Shown one piece after another: positions 41,290 through 50,029 of a stretch of 64,000 nucleotides of DNA. The position numbers and the translations under genes were made by a program. The stretch comes from Roseateles_B sp041912595 (lineage in GTDB: Bacteria > Pseudomonadota > Gammaproteobacteria > Burkholderiales > Burkholderiaceae_C), in the NCBI GenBank assembly GCA_041912595.1, contig JAYRMR010000006.1, positions 68,850 through 132,849 on the forward strand, given 5' to 3'. The notes under the pieces are model-generated. The model was not told the origin of the DNA. It did no database searches and was given only the letters and a program-made list of their open reading frames with translations. Position 1 is the first letter of the stretch. Every line of letters begins with the position of its first letter.

Positions 41290-42876
41290 TCAGAGCTCCA
41301 GCGAGAGTTGATCGACACCGCCCACCGCGCGGCCGGCCCGCGCGCTCCGCGGCGCTTCCGAGGCCCGGCGAGCGGACCAGCCGGCCGGGTCCCGGGAGGC
41401 ATGCCGGCGCAGGATGTCGGCCTTGCCGGCCCGCACCCATGGCTCGGCACGGCGGGCATGCAGGCGCGCCTTGGCCTCGCGGCTGGCCTGCTCGAGGTCG
41501 ACCAGCGGCAAGGGCAGGCAGCTTGTGGGGGCCAGGTCTTGCCCGCCCGCCAGGCCCAGGCGCTCCCGCATGGCGAGGGGCATGCGCCAGGGCTCGAACA
41601 GCCAGCTGTCCGGCACCGGGCGCATCCAGGGCAGCCAGTGGCGCACGTAATGGCCCTGCGGATCCTGCTCCTGCGCCTGCTTGACGGGGTTGTAGACGCG
41701 CGTCGTGTTGATGCCGGTGGTGCCGGCCTGCATCTGCATCTGCGGCCAGTGGATGCCGGGCTCGTAGTCGAGGAACTGCCGCGCGAGCCACAGGCCCACC
41801 TCGCGCCAGTGCAGCCACAGCGGGTAGGCCGCGACGGACACCAGCATGGCGCGCATCCGGAAGTTCAGCCAGCCGGTCTCGCGCAGCTGCGCCACGCAGG
41901 CGTCCACCAGCGGCCAGCCGGTGCGTCCTGCCTGCAGCGCCTCGAAGTGCTCGGCGCACCCATCGTCCTCCCGCAAGCCGTCGTAGCCGGGGTGCAGGTT
42001 GCGCCACTCCAGGGGCGGCTCGCTCTCGAGCTTCTGGATGAAGTGGTCATGCCAGGCCAGCCGGCTCTGGAACGAACGCAGGCCCTGTGCCAGGCGTCCC
42101 GGCGCGGCGGCGTCGACGCGCGCCTGCGTGGCCTGCACGACCTCGCGCAGGCTCAGGCAGCCCCAGGCGAGGTAGGGCGACAGACGCGAGCACGCGGTGC
42201 GGGCGCTCAGCGGCGAGGAGATGCCGCCGCGGTACCGGGCGGCGCGCTCGTCAAGAAAACCCTCGAGGTAGCGCAGCGCCAGACGCCGGCCGCCGCGCTG
42301 GCGGTGTGGTGGCTGCGGCTCCTGGGCGCGCTCGGGCACCAACTCGGCCCAGCGAGGCAGCGCCTGCGTCGGCAGGGGCGAGGGGGCCGAAGCGGGGCGC
42401 AGCGACGGGACCGCGCACAAGCTGCCGTCCATGCGCTCGACCCACTGCGCCCGCCAGTGGTCCCGGTCCTTCAGCGCCCGGACCACGCCGTTGCTGGGGT
42501 GCTGTATCCAGTGCACGCCCCGCGAGCGGCACCAGGCCGCCACGGCGCGGTCGCGGGCGTAGCTCCAGGCGTTGCCCGTTTCTTCGTGCGAGACCAGCGT
42601 CTCGAAGGGCGCCGCCTGCCACAGCCGTTCCAGCACCTCGCAGGCCTGGCCGACCTCGATCTGCAGCGGGCATCCCGCCCCGGCCAGCTCGTCCTGCAGC
42701 TCGTGCAGGCATTCGCACATGAATTCGTAATGCTGCCGCGCGGCGTCCGGCTGGCGCCAGGCCTCGGGCTCGATGATCGCCAGCGGGCGCAGGGGCCCGC
42801 GCCGGGCCGCGTCGCAGAGGGCGGCATGGTCCTGCAGGCGCAGGTCCCGCTTGAACCAGAGCAGGGTGGGGCGCAT
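41290..42876 (-). CDS. Cryptochrome/photolyase family protein (FAD-binding)
   Basis: A 528-residue protein. It opens TLLWFKRDLRLQDHAAL, the classic photolyase N-terminus. The FAD domain contains RYRGGISSPLSARTACSRLSPYLAWGCLSLREVVQ, ending in the TGWLNFRMRAMLVSVAAYPLW and LDYEPGIHWPQMQMQAGTTGINTTRVYNPVKQAQEQDPQG segments. The last feature is typical of a proteobacterial cryptochrome-like clade distinct from DASH. The C-terminal 80 residues are Arg/Ala-rich. First gene of the operon. Whether it repairs DNA or senses light is not decided by sequence. Confidence 0.87.
   Translation of the reverse strand: MRPTLLWFKRDLRLQDHAALCDAARRGPLRPLAIIEPEAWRQPDAARQHYEFMCECLHELQDELAGAGCPLQIEVGQACEVLERLWQAAPFETLVSHEETGNAWSYARDRAVAAWCRSRGVHWIQHPSNGVVRALKDRDHWRAQWVERMDGSLCAVPSLRPASAPSPLPTQALPRWAELVPERAQEPQPPHRQRGGRRLALRYLEGFLDERAARYRGGISSPLSARTACSRLSPYLAWGCLSLREVVQATQARVDAAAPGRLAQGLRSFQSRLAWHDHFIQKLESEPPLEWRNLHPGYDGLREDDGCAEHFEALQAGRTGWPLVDACVAQLRETGWLNFRMRAMLVSVAAYPLWLHWREVGLWLARQFLDYEPGIHWPQMQMQAGTTGINTTRVYNPVKQAQEQDPQGHYVRHWLPWMRPVPDSWLFEPWRMPLAMRERLGLAGGQDLAPTSCLPLPLVDLEQASREAKARLHARRAEPWVRAGKADILRRHASRDPAGWSARRASEAPRSARAGRAVGGVDQLSLEL
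41528..41542 (+). repeat. Copy of the dispersed motif
   Basis: GGGGCCAGGTCTTGC. Inside the cryptochrome/photolyase gene, encoding GGQDLAPTS. Confidence 0.78.
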
Positions 42877-42936
42877 GGGCGGCAGTATCGCCAGGCGCCC
42901 TGGCCTTTGCAGGCCTGGGGATTTGCGTCGGGCGTC

Positions 42937-43839
42937 TCAGCGCAGCGCGCCGGCCCGCCCCGCCTGCACCAGTCCCATCACCCGCGCGGCGCGGGTCCAC
43001 GCCAGGGCGGTGACCAGCGCCAGCGTCAGCAGCGCGGCACCGATCAGGCCGAGGACATTCACGGGCGCCACCTGCGTGCGCGCCCACGCCAGCACCAGCG
43101 CCAGCGCGAGGCCCAGCAGGGCGGGCAGCAGCGGCAGCAGCAGGCGCCCGGGCTGGCGCCAGCAGCCGCGCACGGCCGCGCCCCAGGCCTTCACGACCGA
43201 GCGGCGGCCGGGCTCGAGCACGAGCTGCGCGCGGGTGGCATCGAGGCTGGCCTGCACGAGCAGCATCAGCACGAGGCCGGCCAGCACGATGAAGCGGCGG
43301 TGCTCCGACACGTCCGAGGCCAGCAGCCAGTGCTCGGCCTGGTGGTCCAGCGCCTGCAGGGCCGCGCTCACCAGCGCGCCGGTGAGGCCCAGGGGCACGA
43401 GCGTCCAGAGCCACAGCCGCGCCATCTGCGGGTACTCACGCCAGCCGCCCAGCCACAGCGCGCCGAGCTTGAGCTGCCCGACATGCACGCGCGCCGCCGC
43501 CTGCACCAGCCCGCTGAGCCAGGGCAGGCACAGCGCGAAGAGGATCAGGCCGGGCAGGGCCGAGGCCGGGCTGTAGCCGCGCTGGGGCAGGTTGAACAGG
43601 GCCTCGGCGAGCACCGCGGGATCGAGGCGCTCCAGCAGGCGGTCGGCCATCAGCGAGTGGTTGAGATAGTCCCCCAGGGCCAGCTTCAGCGGCAGCAGGG
43701 CCAGGCTGGCACACAGGCCGGTCACCAGCAGCCAGCTCAGCAGCAGGCGCCACTGCGCGGCCAGGCGCAGACCGGCCGCCAGGGCCGCGCGGCGGTAGGA
43801 GGGTCGGGTCTTGCCCGGGTCGGTGGCAGTGGGGTTCAT
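42937..43839 (-). CDS. Uncharacterised multi-pass membrane protein
   Basis: A 300-residue protein with about six hydrophobic helices, for example LLLSWLLVTGLCASLALLPL near residue 32 and FIVLAGLVLMLLVQASLDATRAQLV near 183. No family recognised. It starts inside the stop of the M1 peptidase gene (ATGA overlap), so it is translated with it and may act with the peptidase in the membrane. A copy of the dispersed motif lies at codons 9-13. Confidence 0.75.
   Translation of the reverse strand: MNPTATDPGKTRPSYRRAALAAGLRLAAQWRLLLSWLLVTGLCASLALLPLKLALGDYLNHSLMADRLLERLDPAVLAEALFNLPQRGYSPASALPGLILFALCLPWLSGLVQAAARVHVGQLKLGALWLGGWREYPQMARLWLWTLVPLGLTGALVSAALQALDHQAEHWLLASDVSEHRRFIVLAGLVLMLLVQASLDATRAQLVLEPGRRSVVKAWGAAVRGCWRQPGRLLLPLLPALLGLALALVLAWARTQVAPVNVLGLIGAALLTLALVTALAWTRAARVMGLVQAGRAGALR
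43801..43814 (+). repeat. Variant copy of the dispersed motif
   Basis: GGGTCGGGTCTTGC, one mismatch in the core. At the start of the membrane protein gene, encoding PGKTRPS. Confidence 0.6.
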
Positions 43840-46079
43840 AGCGCGCTCAGCAGGGCCAGGAAGGACATCAGCGCGGCGCCGAGGTCGTTCAGGAGGCGGC
43901 GGGTGCCGCGGGCGTCCGCCTCGAGGCGGCGGCTGTTGTCGGCAAAGCTCATGTCCAGGCGATGGGTCTGCAGCGGGTCCAGCTCGGCGGACACAGCCTT
44001 CACGGGCTTGACCCAGCTGAAGCGCTTCCAGCGGGTCTGCTCGTCCCAGACCACGCGTTCCTCGCTGCCATCGGCGAACTTCACGACCAGCGTCTGCGGC
44101 TGGGCTGCACCGCGCCGGCGCAGGGTGACGGTGGTGCGGTAGGGCAGGGGGCCGCTCTCGTCGGCCTTGGCCTCGGGATGCGCCTTCTTCCAGGCCTTGC
44201 GCTGGCTGCTGAGCCAAGCGCTGCGCTGCTCGGCGGTCCATTCCGCGGCCTGCGAGCCATAGAGTCCCAGCGGCGGGCGCACGGCCTCGCTCTCCAGCTT
44301 CTCGATGCGGTCGTCCACGCGTGCGGCGGCGAAGACGTGGGTGTCGAAGACCTGGGCCACGAGGGCGGGCTTGCCGGAGACCTTGGCCAGCACCTCGCGC
44401 AGGTCGGCGGCGGAGGGGTGGCGGAACTTCCAGCGCTGGTAGTAGACCTTCAGCGCGCGGTCCATGACGTCCGACCCCAGCTGCAGCTCGAGGCTGCGCA
44501 TGACGGTGGCCGTGCGGGCGTAGACGCTGCCGTAGCTGCCGCTTGAGTAGCGGTGCCAGGAGTTGCCCCCCAGGCCGTCGGGCGGATCGCCGAGGCTGGC
44601 CAGGCGCTCCATGTCGAACACGTCCAGGCTGGGCGTCAGGCCCAGGCGCTGCATCAGCCCGGTGCTGAGGGTCAGGCGGCGCCCGGCGGCGCTGAGCATG
44701 CGCTGGTTCGAGTACTCGTTCATGCCCTCGTCGAGCATGGGCTCCTCGAACTCGTTGGAGGCCAGGATCCCGTAGAAGTAGCCGTGGCCGAACTCGTGGA
44801 TGGTGACGAAGTCCAGCTCGTGGCGGCCCAGGGTGCCCGGTGAGGCGTCGGACACCGCATCCGTGGTGAAGAAGGTCGGGTACTCCATGCCGCCGGCCTC
44901 GTCCGCATTGAAGGGCGGCACCACGGCGGTCACCGTGCGGTAGGGGTAGGGGCCCAGGGTCTTGGAATACCAGGTCAGCGCGTCCTGCGTGGCCTTGAGC
45001 ACGGCCTCGCGGGTGTGGGCGTACTCGGGCGGCGCCAGCACCTTGATCGTGACCTCGGGGCTGCCCGGGAAGGTCCAGCGGCCGGCCAGGGGCGCGGTGG
45101 TGCGCTTGTCGGCGGTCCAGGCGAAATCATGCACGTCGCCCTGCGTGAAGCGGTGGATGCTGCGGCCGTTCTCGAGGCGGGGCGCGCCCTGTTCCTCGCC
45201 CGTGGCCCCGACGACATAGCCCTCGGGCACGTCCAGCGTGACGTCGTAGTGGCCGAAGTCGGCGTAGAACTCGCTGTGCAGGTGGAACTCATGCGCGTTC
45301 CAGCGCGGCTCGGTGGCGCCGCGCTCGCCGGGCAGCTCCAGCACGGCCATCTTGGGGAACCACTGGCCGACGAGATGGAAGCTGCCGTAGTAGCCGGTGC
45401 GGGCGACCACGCGGGGGAGCTGGTCGAAGAAGGCGATGTCCAGCGTGGTGCTGCCGCCGGGCGGCACGGGCTGCGGCAGGTCCAGGCGCACCACGGTGCG
45501 GTCGGACTTCGGGCCGCCGTCCGGATGCACGAAATGCCAGGGCACGGCGCGCCCGGCCTGCTGGACCTGGCGCAGCTCCATGCGACCCCAGCCGCCTTCG
45601 TCCGAATCGACGTCGCTGCGGAAGGAGAAGCCCTGGCGCTTCTCCGTCATGAAGGTGCTGCCCTCGCCCTCGAAGGCGTTGAGGTAGAGGTGCAGGTAGA
45701 CCGCCCGGACCTCGCGCGCGCTGCGGTTGCGCCAGGTCATCTGCTGCTGGCCGTCGATCGTGTGGCGCACGGGGTCAAGTCTTGCCTGGATGCGGTAGCC
45801 CACCACCCGCTCCGACAGCGTGGGCTCCTGCCCGGTGCGCGGCCCGCCCCAGGCCAGCGCGGCGCTGGGCGTGCGCACGGCGGCAGCCAGGGCGTCGGCC
45901 AGGGGGATGCCGTCGGGGGACGGCGGGGCGTCCGGCGTGTCGGCCACCGGCAGTGGGCGCGCGGGCGACGCGGCGTCGTCTTGGTCGTGGTGCATCGCGA
46001 CCGCCAGGGCGGCCAGCACGGCTGCGGTCGCGATCAGCCAGGTGCGGCGGCGTCGGGTCCAGGCGGGCAAGGTGGGCAT
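43836..46079 (-). CDS. M1-family zinc metallopeptidase, membrane-anchored
   Basis: A 747-residue peptidase with an N-terminal signal or anchor (TWLIATAAVLAALAVAM after a basic TRRRR). The zinc site is HEFGH followed 18 residues later by the glutamate of DEGMNEYS, the HEXXH-x18-E layout of M1 gluzincins. The usual GAMEN exopeptidase motif reads GGMEYP here, so substrate selection probably differs from standard aminopeptidases. A helix near the end (residues 725-747) may be a second anchor. Coupled to the membrane protein gene downstream. Confidence 0.87.
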   Translation of the reverse strand: MPTLPAWTRRRRTWLIATAAVLAALAVAMHHDQDDAASPARPLPVADTPDAPPSPDGIPLADALAAAVRTPSAALAWGGPRTGQEPTLSERVVGYRIQARLDPVRHTIDGQQQMTWRNRSAREVRAVYLHLYLNAFEGEGSTFMTEKRQGFSFRSDVDSDEGGWGRMELRQVQQAGRAVPWHFVHPDGGPKSDRTVVRLDLPQPVPPGGSTTLDIAFFDQLPRVVARTGYYGSFHLVGQWFPKMAVLELPGERGATEPRWNAHEFHLHSEFYADFGHYDVTLDVPEGYVVGATGEEQGAPRLENGRSIHRFTQGDVHDFAWTADKRTTAPLAGRWTFPGSPEVTIKVLAPPEYAHTREAVLKATQDALTWYSKTLGPYPYRTVTAVVPPFNADEAGGMEYPTFFTTDAVSDASPGTLGRHELDFVTIHEFGHGYFYGILASNEFEEPMLDEGMNEYSNQRMLSAAGRRLTLSTGLMQRLGLTPSLDVFDMERLASLGDPPDGLGGNSWHRYSSGSYGSVYARTATVMRSLELQLGSDVMDRALKVYYQRWKFRHPSAADLREVLAKVSGKPALVAQVFDTHVFAAARVDDRIEKLESEAVRPPLGLYGSQAAEWTAEQRSAWLSSQRKAWKKAHPEAKADESGPLPYRTTVTLRRRGAAQPQTLVVKFADGSEERVVWDEQTRWKRFSWVKPVKAVSAELDPLQTHRLDMSFADNSRRLEADARGTRRLLNDLGAALMSFLALLSAL
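45771..45785 (+). repeat. Variant copy of the dispersed motif
   Basis: GGGGTCAAGTCTTGC, one mismatch. Inside the M1 peptidase gene, encoding IQARLDPVR. Confidence 0.65.
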
Positions 46080-46191
46080 GGGGGCGGCTCGGGATGCGGA
46101 TCGTGCATTGGATACCGCGACGCCCGAGCGCCACAAGCCGGGCTTGCGCTTATGACCAAGGGCATGGGCCGCCCGAGGGCGAGGGTCGCCC

Positions 46192-47244
46192 TCAGGCCAG
46201 CAGGGACTGCGCCGCCCGTGCCAGGTCTTGCCCCTCGAGCCGCTCGAGCACCAGCGGCCGCGCCTCGGCCAGGCGCAGGTAGTGGCTGCGCTGGGAGCGG
46301 GCATAGAGCGGGTCGTAGTGCGCCGTCATCAGCGCCTCGAACAGCGGGGCCAGCTGCCCGGCGCGCGCCCAGGCCTGCCAGCGCGTGACAGTCTCGTTGG
46401 CATGCAGGCCGGTGTTGGCGTTGAGCTGGCCCAGGAGCGTGGCCAGGGCTTCGCCGTCATGGCCGAGGTAGGCGTAGTCCTGCAGCAGGTAGCTCAGGCG
46501 GGCATGCAAGGGCGCCTCGATGGCGATGCAGTCCGCGGCGCGCAGCGCGGCGAGCACGGCGTCCGGCAGCATCAGGCGGCCGATCTTGCGGCTCTCGGCC
46601 TCGACGAAGACCGGCCGGGCGGGATCGAAGGCCTGCAGCGCCAGCGCCAGCCCGGTCTCGAAGGCCTTCTGGGAGGGCTGCTCCTGCCCCGGCCAGCGCC
46701 CGAGGATCGAGCCCTTGTGGCGGGCCAGGGCCTCGAGGTCGAGCACCTGAGCGCCGGCGTCCCGCAGCGCATGCAGCAGGGCGGTCTTGGCGCTGCCCGT
46801 CGGCCCGCAGATCACCTGCAGCTTCAACAGCGGCGCCAGCGTGGCGATGCGTTCCATCACATGGCCGCGGAAGGCCTTGTAGCCGCCGTGCAGCTGCTGC
46901 GCATCCCAGCCGACGAGGCGCAGCCATTGCACCATCGTCCCGCTGCGCATGCCGCCACGCCAGCAGTAGATGAGCGGGCGCCAGGACTTGGGCTTGTCCG
47001 CGAAGGACTCCCGCAAGTGCCGCGCCAGTTGCGCCGCGACCATCGCGCCGCCCACGCGCTTGGCCTCGAAGGCGCCCTGCTGCTTGTAGAGCGTGCCGAC
47101 GATGCGGCGCTCGTCGTCGTCCAGCACCGGGCAGTTGATAGCGCCCGGCAGGTGGTCCAGCGCGTACTCGGCCGGCGAGCGGGCGTCGATGAGGCAGTCG
47201 AATTCGCCGAGGCGGTCGGGCGTGATGGGGCTGGGGCGGGACAT
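46192..47244 (-). CDS. selU: tRNA 2-selenouridine synthase
   Basis: A 350-residue enzyme (SelU/MnmH/YbbB) that replaces wobble 2-thiouridine sulfur with selenium. The N-terminal rhodanese domain carries the active cysteine in LIYCWRGGMRSGTM near residue 95, and the C-terminal P-loop domain begins VICGPTGSAKTALLHAL near 145. The ATG at 47244 gives the usual MSRP start. Divergent from selD with 59 bases between, which suggests a shared control region and a common use of selenophosphate. Confidence 0.93.
   Translation of the reverse strand: MSRPSPITPDRLGEFDCLIDARSPAEYALDHLPGAINCPVLDDDERRIVGTLYKQQGAFEAKRVGGAMVAAQLARHLRESFADKPKSWRPLIYCWRGGMRSGTMVQWLRLVGWDAQQLHGGYKAFRGHVMERIATLAPLLKLQVICGPTGSAKTALLHALRDAGAQVLDLEALARHKGSILGRWPGQEQPSQKAFETGLALALQAFDPARPVFVEAESRKIGRLMLPDAVLAALRAADCIAIEAPLHARLSYLLQDYAYLGHDGEALATLLGQLNANTGLHANETVTRWQAWARAGQLAPLFEALMTAHYDPLYARSQRSHYLRLAEARPLVLERLEGQDLARAAQSLLA
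46221..46231 (+). repeat. Partial copy of the dispersed motif
   Basis: Core CCAGGTCTTGC without the leading G run. Near the end of selU, encoding EGQDLARA. Confidence 0.6.
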
Positions 47245-47303
47245 GGCGGGCAGGGAGCGGGGAAGCGGCACAATCCTCGCAGAATTTCAGCCCACGCACC
47301 GCC

Positions 47304-48362
47304 ATGACCGAACTCTCTGCTCCCCGACTCACCCAACTGGCTCACGGCGGCGGCTGCGGCTGCAAGATCGCCCCGGGGCTGCTGTCCGAGATCCTCGCCC
47401 GCACGGCGCCCGGCATCGTGCCCCCGCAGCTGCTGGTGGGCACCGAGACGAGCGATGACGCCGCGGTCTGGCAGCTCAACGATGAGCAGGCGCTCGTGGC
47501 CACCACGGACTTCTTCACGCCCATCGTCGACGATCCCTTCGACTTCGGCCGCATCGCAGCGACGAACGCGCTGTCCGACGTCTACGCGATGGGCGGCACG
47601 CCGATCATGGCGTTGGCCCTCGTGGGCATGCCCATCAACACGCTCAGCCCGGACGTGATCGGCCGCATCCTCGAGGGCGGCGCAAGCGTCTGCCGCGAGG
47701 CGGGCATCCCCATCGCGGGCGGGCATTCGATCGATGTGGTCGAGCCCATCTACGGCCTGGTGGCGATGGGGCTGGTGCATCCGAAGCGGGTGCGCCGCAA
47801 TGCGGACGCGCAGGCCGGTGACCGCCTCGTGCTGGGCAAGCCGCTGGGCGTGGGCGTGCTGTCGGCCGCGTTGAAGAAGGGGCTGCTGGATGCGACGGGC
47901 TATGCGGAGATGCTGGCCCACACGACGCGGCTCAACAAGGTCGGCGCGACGCTGGCGACGCTCGATGCGGTGCACGCCATCACCGACGTCACCGGCTTCG
48001 GCCTGGCCGGCCACCTGCTGGAGATCTGCCGTGGCTCGCAGCTGCGCGCGGCGGTGGACTGGGCACGCATGCCCCTGATCCACAGCGCGCTCGTCTTTGC
48101 GCAGCAAGGCATCTGGACGGGGGCCTCCACGCGGAACTGGGCCGCCTATGGCCACGAGGTCGGCGGCGTGGAGGCCTGGGCGGACTGGCAACGCGCGCTG
48201 CTCACCGACCCGCAGACCAGCGGCGGCCTGCTCGTCAGCTGCAGCCCCGAGGCCGTGCCCCAGGTGCTGCAGTGCTTCCGTGACGCCGGCTTTGCACAGG
48301 CCGCGGAGATCGGCGAGCTGCAGGCGCCGGCCGAGGGCGCGGCACGCCTGCAGCTGCGCTGA
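47304..48362 (+). CDS. selD: Selenide, water dikinase (selenophosphate synthase)
   Basis: A 352-residue enzyme making selenophosphate from selenide and ATP. The catalytic loop is GGGCGCKI (about residues 15-22) with cysteine, not selenocysteine, at the active position. TTDFFTPIVDDPFDFGRIAATNALSDVYAMGG is the metal and ATP region, and TDVTGFGLAGHLLE and DPQTSGGLL are conserved later. No selA/selB is nearby, so in this neighbourhood its product goes to SelU. Confidence 0.95.
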   Translation: MTELSAPRLTQLAHGGGCGCKIAPGLLSEILARTAPGIVPPQLLVGTETSDDAAVWQLNDEQALVATTDFFTPIVDDPFDFGRIAATNALSDVYAMGGTPIMALALVGMPINTLSPDVIGRILEGGASVCREAGIPIAGGHSIDVVEPIYGLVAMGLVHPKRVRRNADAQAGDRLVLGKPLGVGVLSAALKKGLLDATGYAEMLAHTTRLNKVGATLATLDAVHAITDVTGFGLAGHLLEICRGSQLRAAVDWARMPLIHSALVFAQQGIWTGASTRNWAAYGHEVGGVEAWADWQRALLTDPQTSGGLLVSCSPEAVPQVLQCFRDAGFAQAAEIGELQAPAEGAARLQLR

Positions 48363-48372
48363 GCGCCTGAGA

Positions 48373-48918
48373 TCAGGCGGCGCGGCTCAGGGACACGGGC
48401 GGGAAGTCGACCGGCACCTGGAAGGCCACGTTGACGTAGTTCGTGAAGAGGTTCAGCGCCACATGGGCGAGGATCTCCACCGTCTCGCCTTCCGTGAAGC
48501 CGGCCGCACGCAGGGCCTGCAGGTCGGCGTCCGACAGCTGCCCGCGGTGCTCGACCAGCTGCAGCGCGAAGCGCAGGGCGGCCGCGGTGCGCGGGTCGGC
48601 GGACTCGCCCTGCTGCGCCGCGCGCAACTCCTCGGACGAGGCGCCGGCCTTGCGTCCCAGCGCCGTGTGGGCGGCCAGGCAGTACTCGCAGCGGTTGCGA
48701 TCGGCCACCGCCACGGCGATCAGCTCGCCGAGCTTCGCACCGATCGTGCCGCCGCCCAGCGCGCCGAAGAAGGCCCACATGGCCTGCAGCGCGGCCGGCG
48801 AATGCGCCACCGTGCGGAACATCTGCGGCGTGCTGCCGAAGGCCTGCTGGATCTGGGCCAGCACCGGCTGGCTGGCGGCGGGGGCTTGGGCCGGGGTGGG
48901 GAGGGAGAGGCGGTTCAT
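48373..48918 (-). CDS. Carboxymuconolactone decarboxylase/AhpD-like peroxidase-related protein
   Basis: A 181-residue protein with the AhpD-type motif CEYCLAAHTALG (redox C-x2-C with following His) near residue 78, and a C-terminal helix ending LTNYVNVAFQVPVDFP that is typical of this subfamily. Probably a small alkylhydroperoxidase-type redox protein. AAAGGAT lies 6 bases before the ATG at 48918; earlier in-frame methionines lack such a site. It diverges from an AraC gene, which likely regulates it. Confidence 0.87.
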   Translation of the reverse strand: MNRLSLPTPAQAPAASQPVLAQIQQAFGSTPQMFRTVAHSPAALQAMWAFFGALGGGTIGAKLGELIAVAVADRNRCEYCLAAHTALGRKAGASSEELRAAQQGESADPRTAAALRFALQLVEHRGQLSDADLQALRAAGFTEGETVEILAHVALNLFTNYVNVAFQVPVDFPPVSLSRAA

Positions 48919-49111
48919 GGTCGATCCTTTCATCGTCGTGTGGTAGTTGGCATGCCCTGAGGCATGGCGCCAGTGTGTCCGGCACGGCAGGATGAAAGGG
49001 TTCTTATCGTCCTTGAAACTGTCCAATTGGTACAAAATGGCCCCTCAGCCGAGCCCACGGGCCGGCCCACGGGCCTTCGAGGGCCTCTCACGACGCATCT
49101 GCAGGACGACC

Positions 49112-50014
49112 ATGGCAAGACCTGACCCCGACGAGCCTTCGCCCACCCTGGCACCCGAGGACGCCAGCCTCGACCGCCTCTCCGGCCTGCTGGAGCGGTG
49201 CCGCGTGCGGGCCCATCTGTTCCATGCGGGGCCGCTGTGTGGCACGACCCATTTCGCGGCGGAACCGGGCCGGGGCTTTCTGCATGTGATGCGCCGGGGC
49301 GAGATGAGCCTCAGCCATCCGGATGCGCAGGGCCTGCCGCGCCGCCTGCAGGTGCGGGAGCCCAGCCTGCTGTTCTATCCCCGCCCGCTGGCGCACGACT
49401 TCCACAATGCGCCGGCCGAGGGCTCCGACTTCACCTGCGCCACGCTCGAGTTCGAAGGCGGCGACGAGCATCCCCTCGTGCGCGCGCTGCCGGCGCTGGT
49501 GGTGCTGCCGCTGGCGCAGGTCGAGGGTCTGGAGTCCTGCCTGGGTCTGCTCTTCGCCGAGACCGAGCGCGTGCAATGCGGCCAGCGCCTGATGGCGGAC
49601 CGGCTCTTCGAGGTGCTGCTGATGCAGTTGCTGCGGTGGATGCTGGCGCACCCCGCGTCCAGCGGCCTGCCGGCGGGTCTGCTGCGCGGGCTGAGTCACC
49701 CGCAGCTCGCGCGCGCGCTGGTGGCCGTGCATGAGCGGCCGGGCGAGGCCTGGAGCCTCGAGCGCATGGCCGAGGTGGCGGGCGTGTCCCGCAGCCGCTT
49801 CGCCGCGCTGTTCAAGGCAGAGATGGGCGACACCCCCGCGGACTACCTCCTCGGCTGGCGCCTCACCCTGGCCTGCCAGGCGCTGCGGCGCGGTCAGCCC
49901 GTCAAGCAGCTCGCCGACGAGCTGGGCTACGCCACGCCCTCGGCGTTCTCGCGCGCCTTTGCGCAGCGGCTGGGGTGCTCGCCGCGGGAGTGGGTGCTGC
50001 GGGCCGGCGTCTGA
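49112..50014 (+). CDS. AraC-family regulator with cupin_6-type N-terminus
   Basis: A 300-residue regulator. The N-terminal cupin-like domain (RAHLFHAGPLCGTTHFAAEPGRGFLHVMRRGEM) is the type usually found beside AhpD/CMD genes. The C-terminal HTH pair reads LERMAEVAGVSRSRFAALFKAEMGDTPADYLLGWRL and KQLADELGYATPSAFSRAFAQRLG. The ATG at 49112 is used; an ATG at 49037 is possible. The chosen start codon lies inside a perfect copy of the dispersed motif. A dyad CATGCC-CTGA-GGCATG (48951-48966) in the shared intergenic space is a candidate operator. Confidence 0.85.
   Translation: MARPDPDEPSPTLAPEDASLDRLSGLLERCRVRAHLFHAGPLCGTTHFAAEPGRGFLHVMRRGEMSLSHPDAQGLPRRLQVREPSLLFYPRPLAHDFHNAPAEGSDFTCATLEFEGGDEHPLVRALPALVVLPLAQVEGLESCLGLLFAETERVQCGQRLMADRLFEVLLMQLLRWMLAHPASSGLPAGLLRGLSHPQLARALVAVHERPGEAWSLERMAEVAGVSRSRFAALFKAEMGDTPADYLLGWRLTLACQALRRGQPVKQLADELGYATPSAFSRAFAQRLGCSPREWVLRAGV
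49115..49129 (-). repeat. Copy of the dispersed motif directly after a start codon
   Basis: Minus strand GGGGTCAGGTCTTGC, perfect. It supplies codons 2-6 of the AraC gene (ARPDP). Confidence 0.8.
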
Positions 50015-50029
50015 GCGGGGCGCTCAGAC
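50009..50029. terminator. Hairpin covering two convergent stop codons
   Basis: GTCTGAGCG-GGG-CGCTCAGAC, a perfect 9-base stem. It contains the AraC stop (50012-50014) and the yjdM stop (50024-50026). No T run, so it may be a weak bidirectional terminator. Confidence 0.5.

Noticed and set aside
47304..48362. Selenocysteine in SelD
   Set aside because: The catalytic loop has ordinary cysteine codons and no in-frame TGA.
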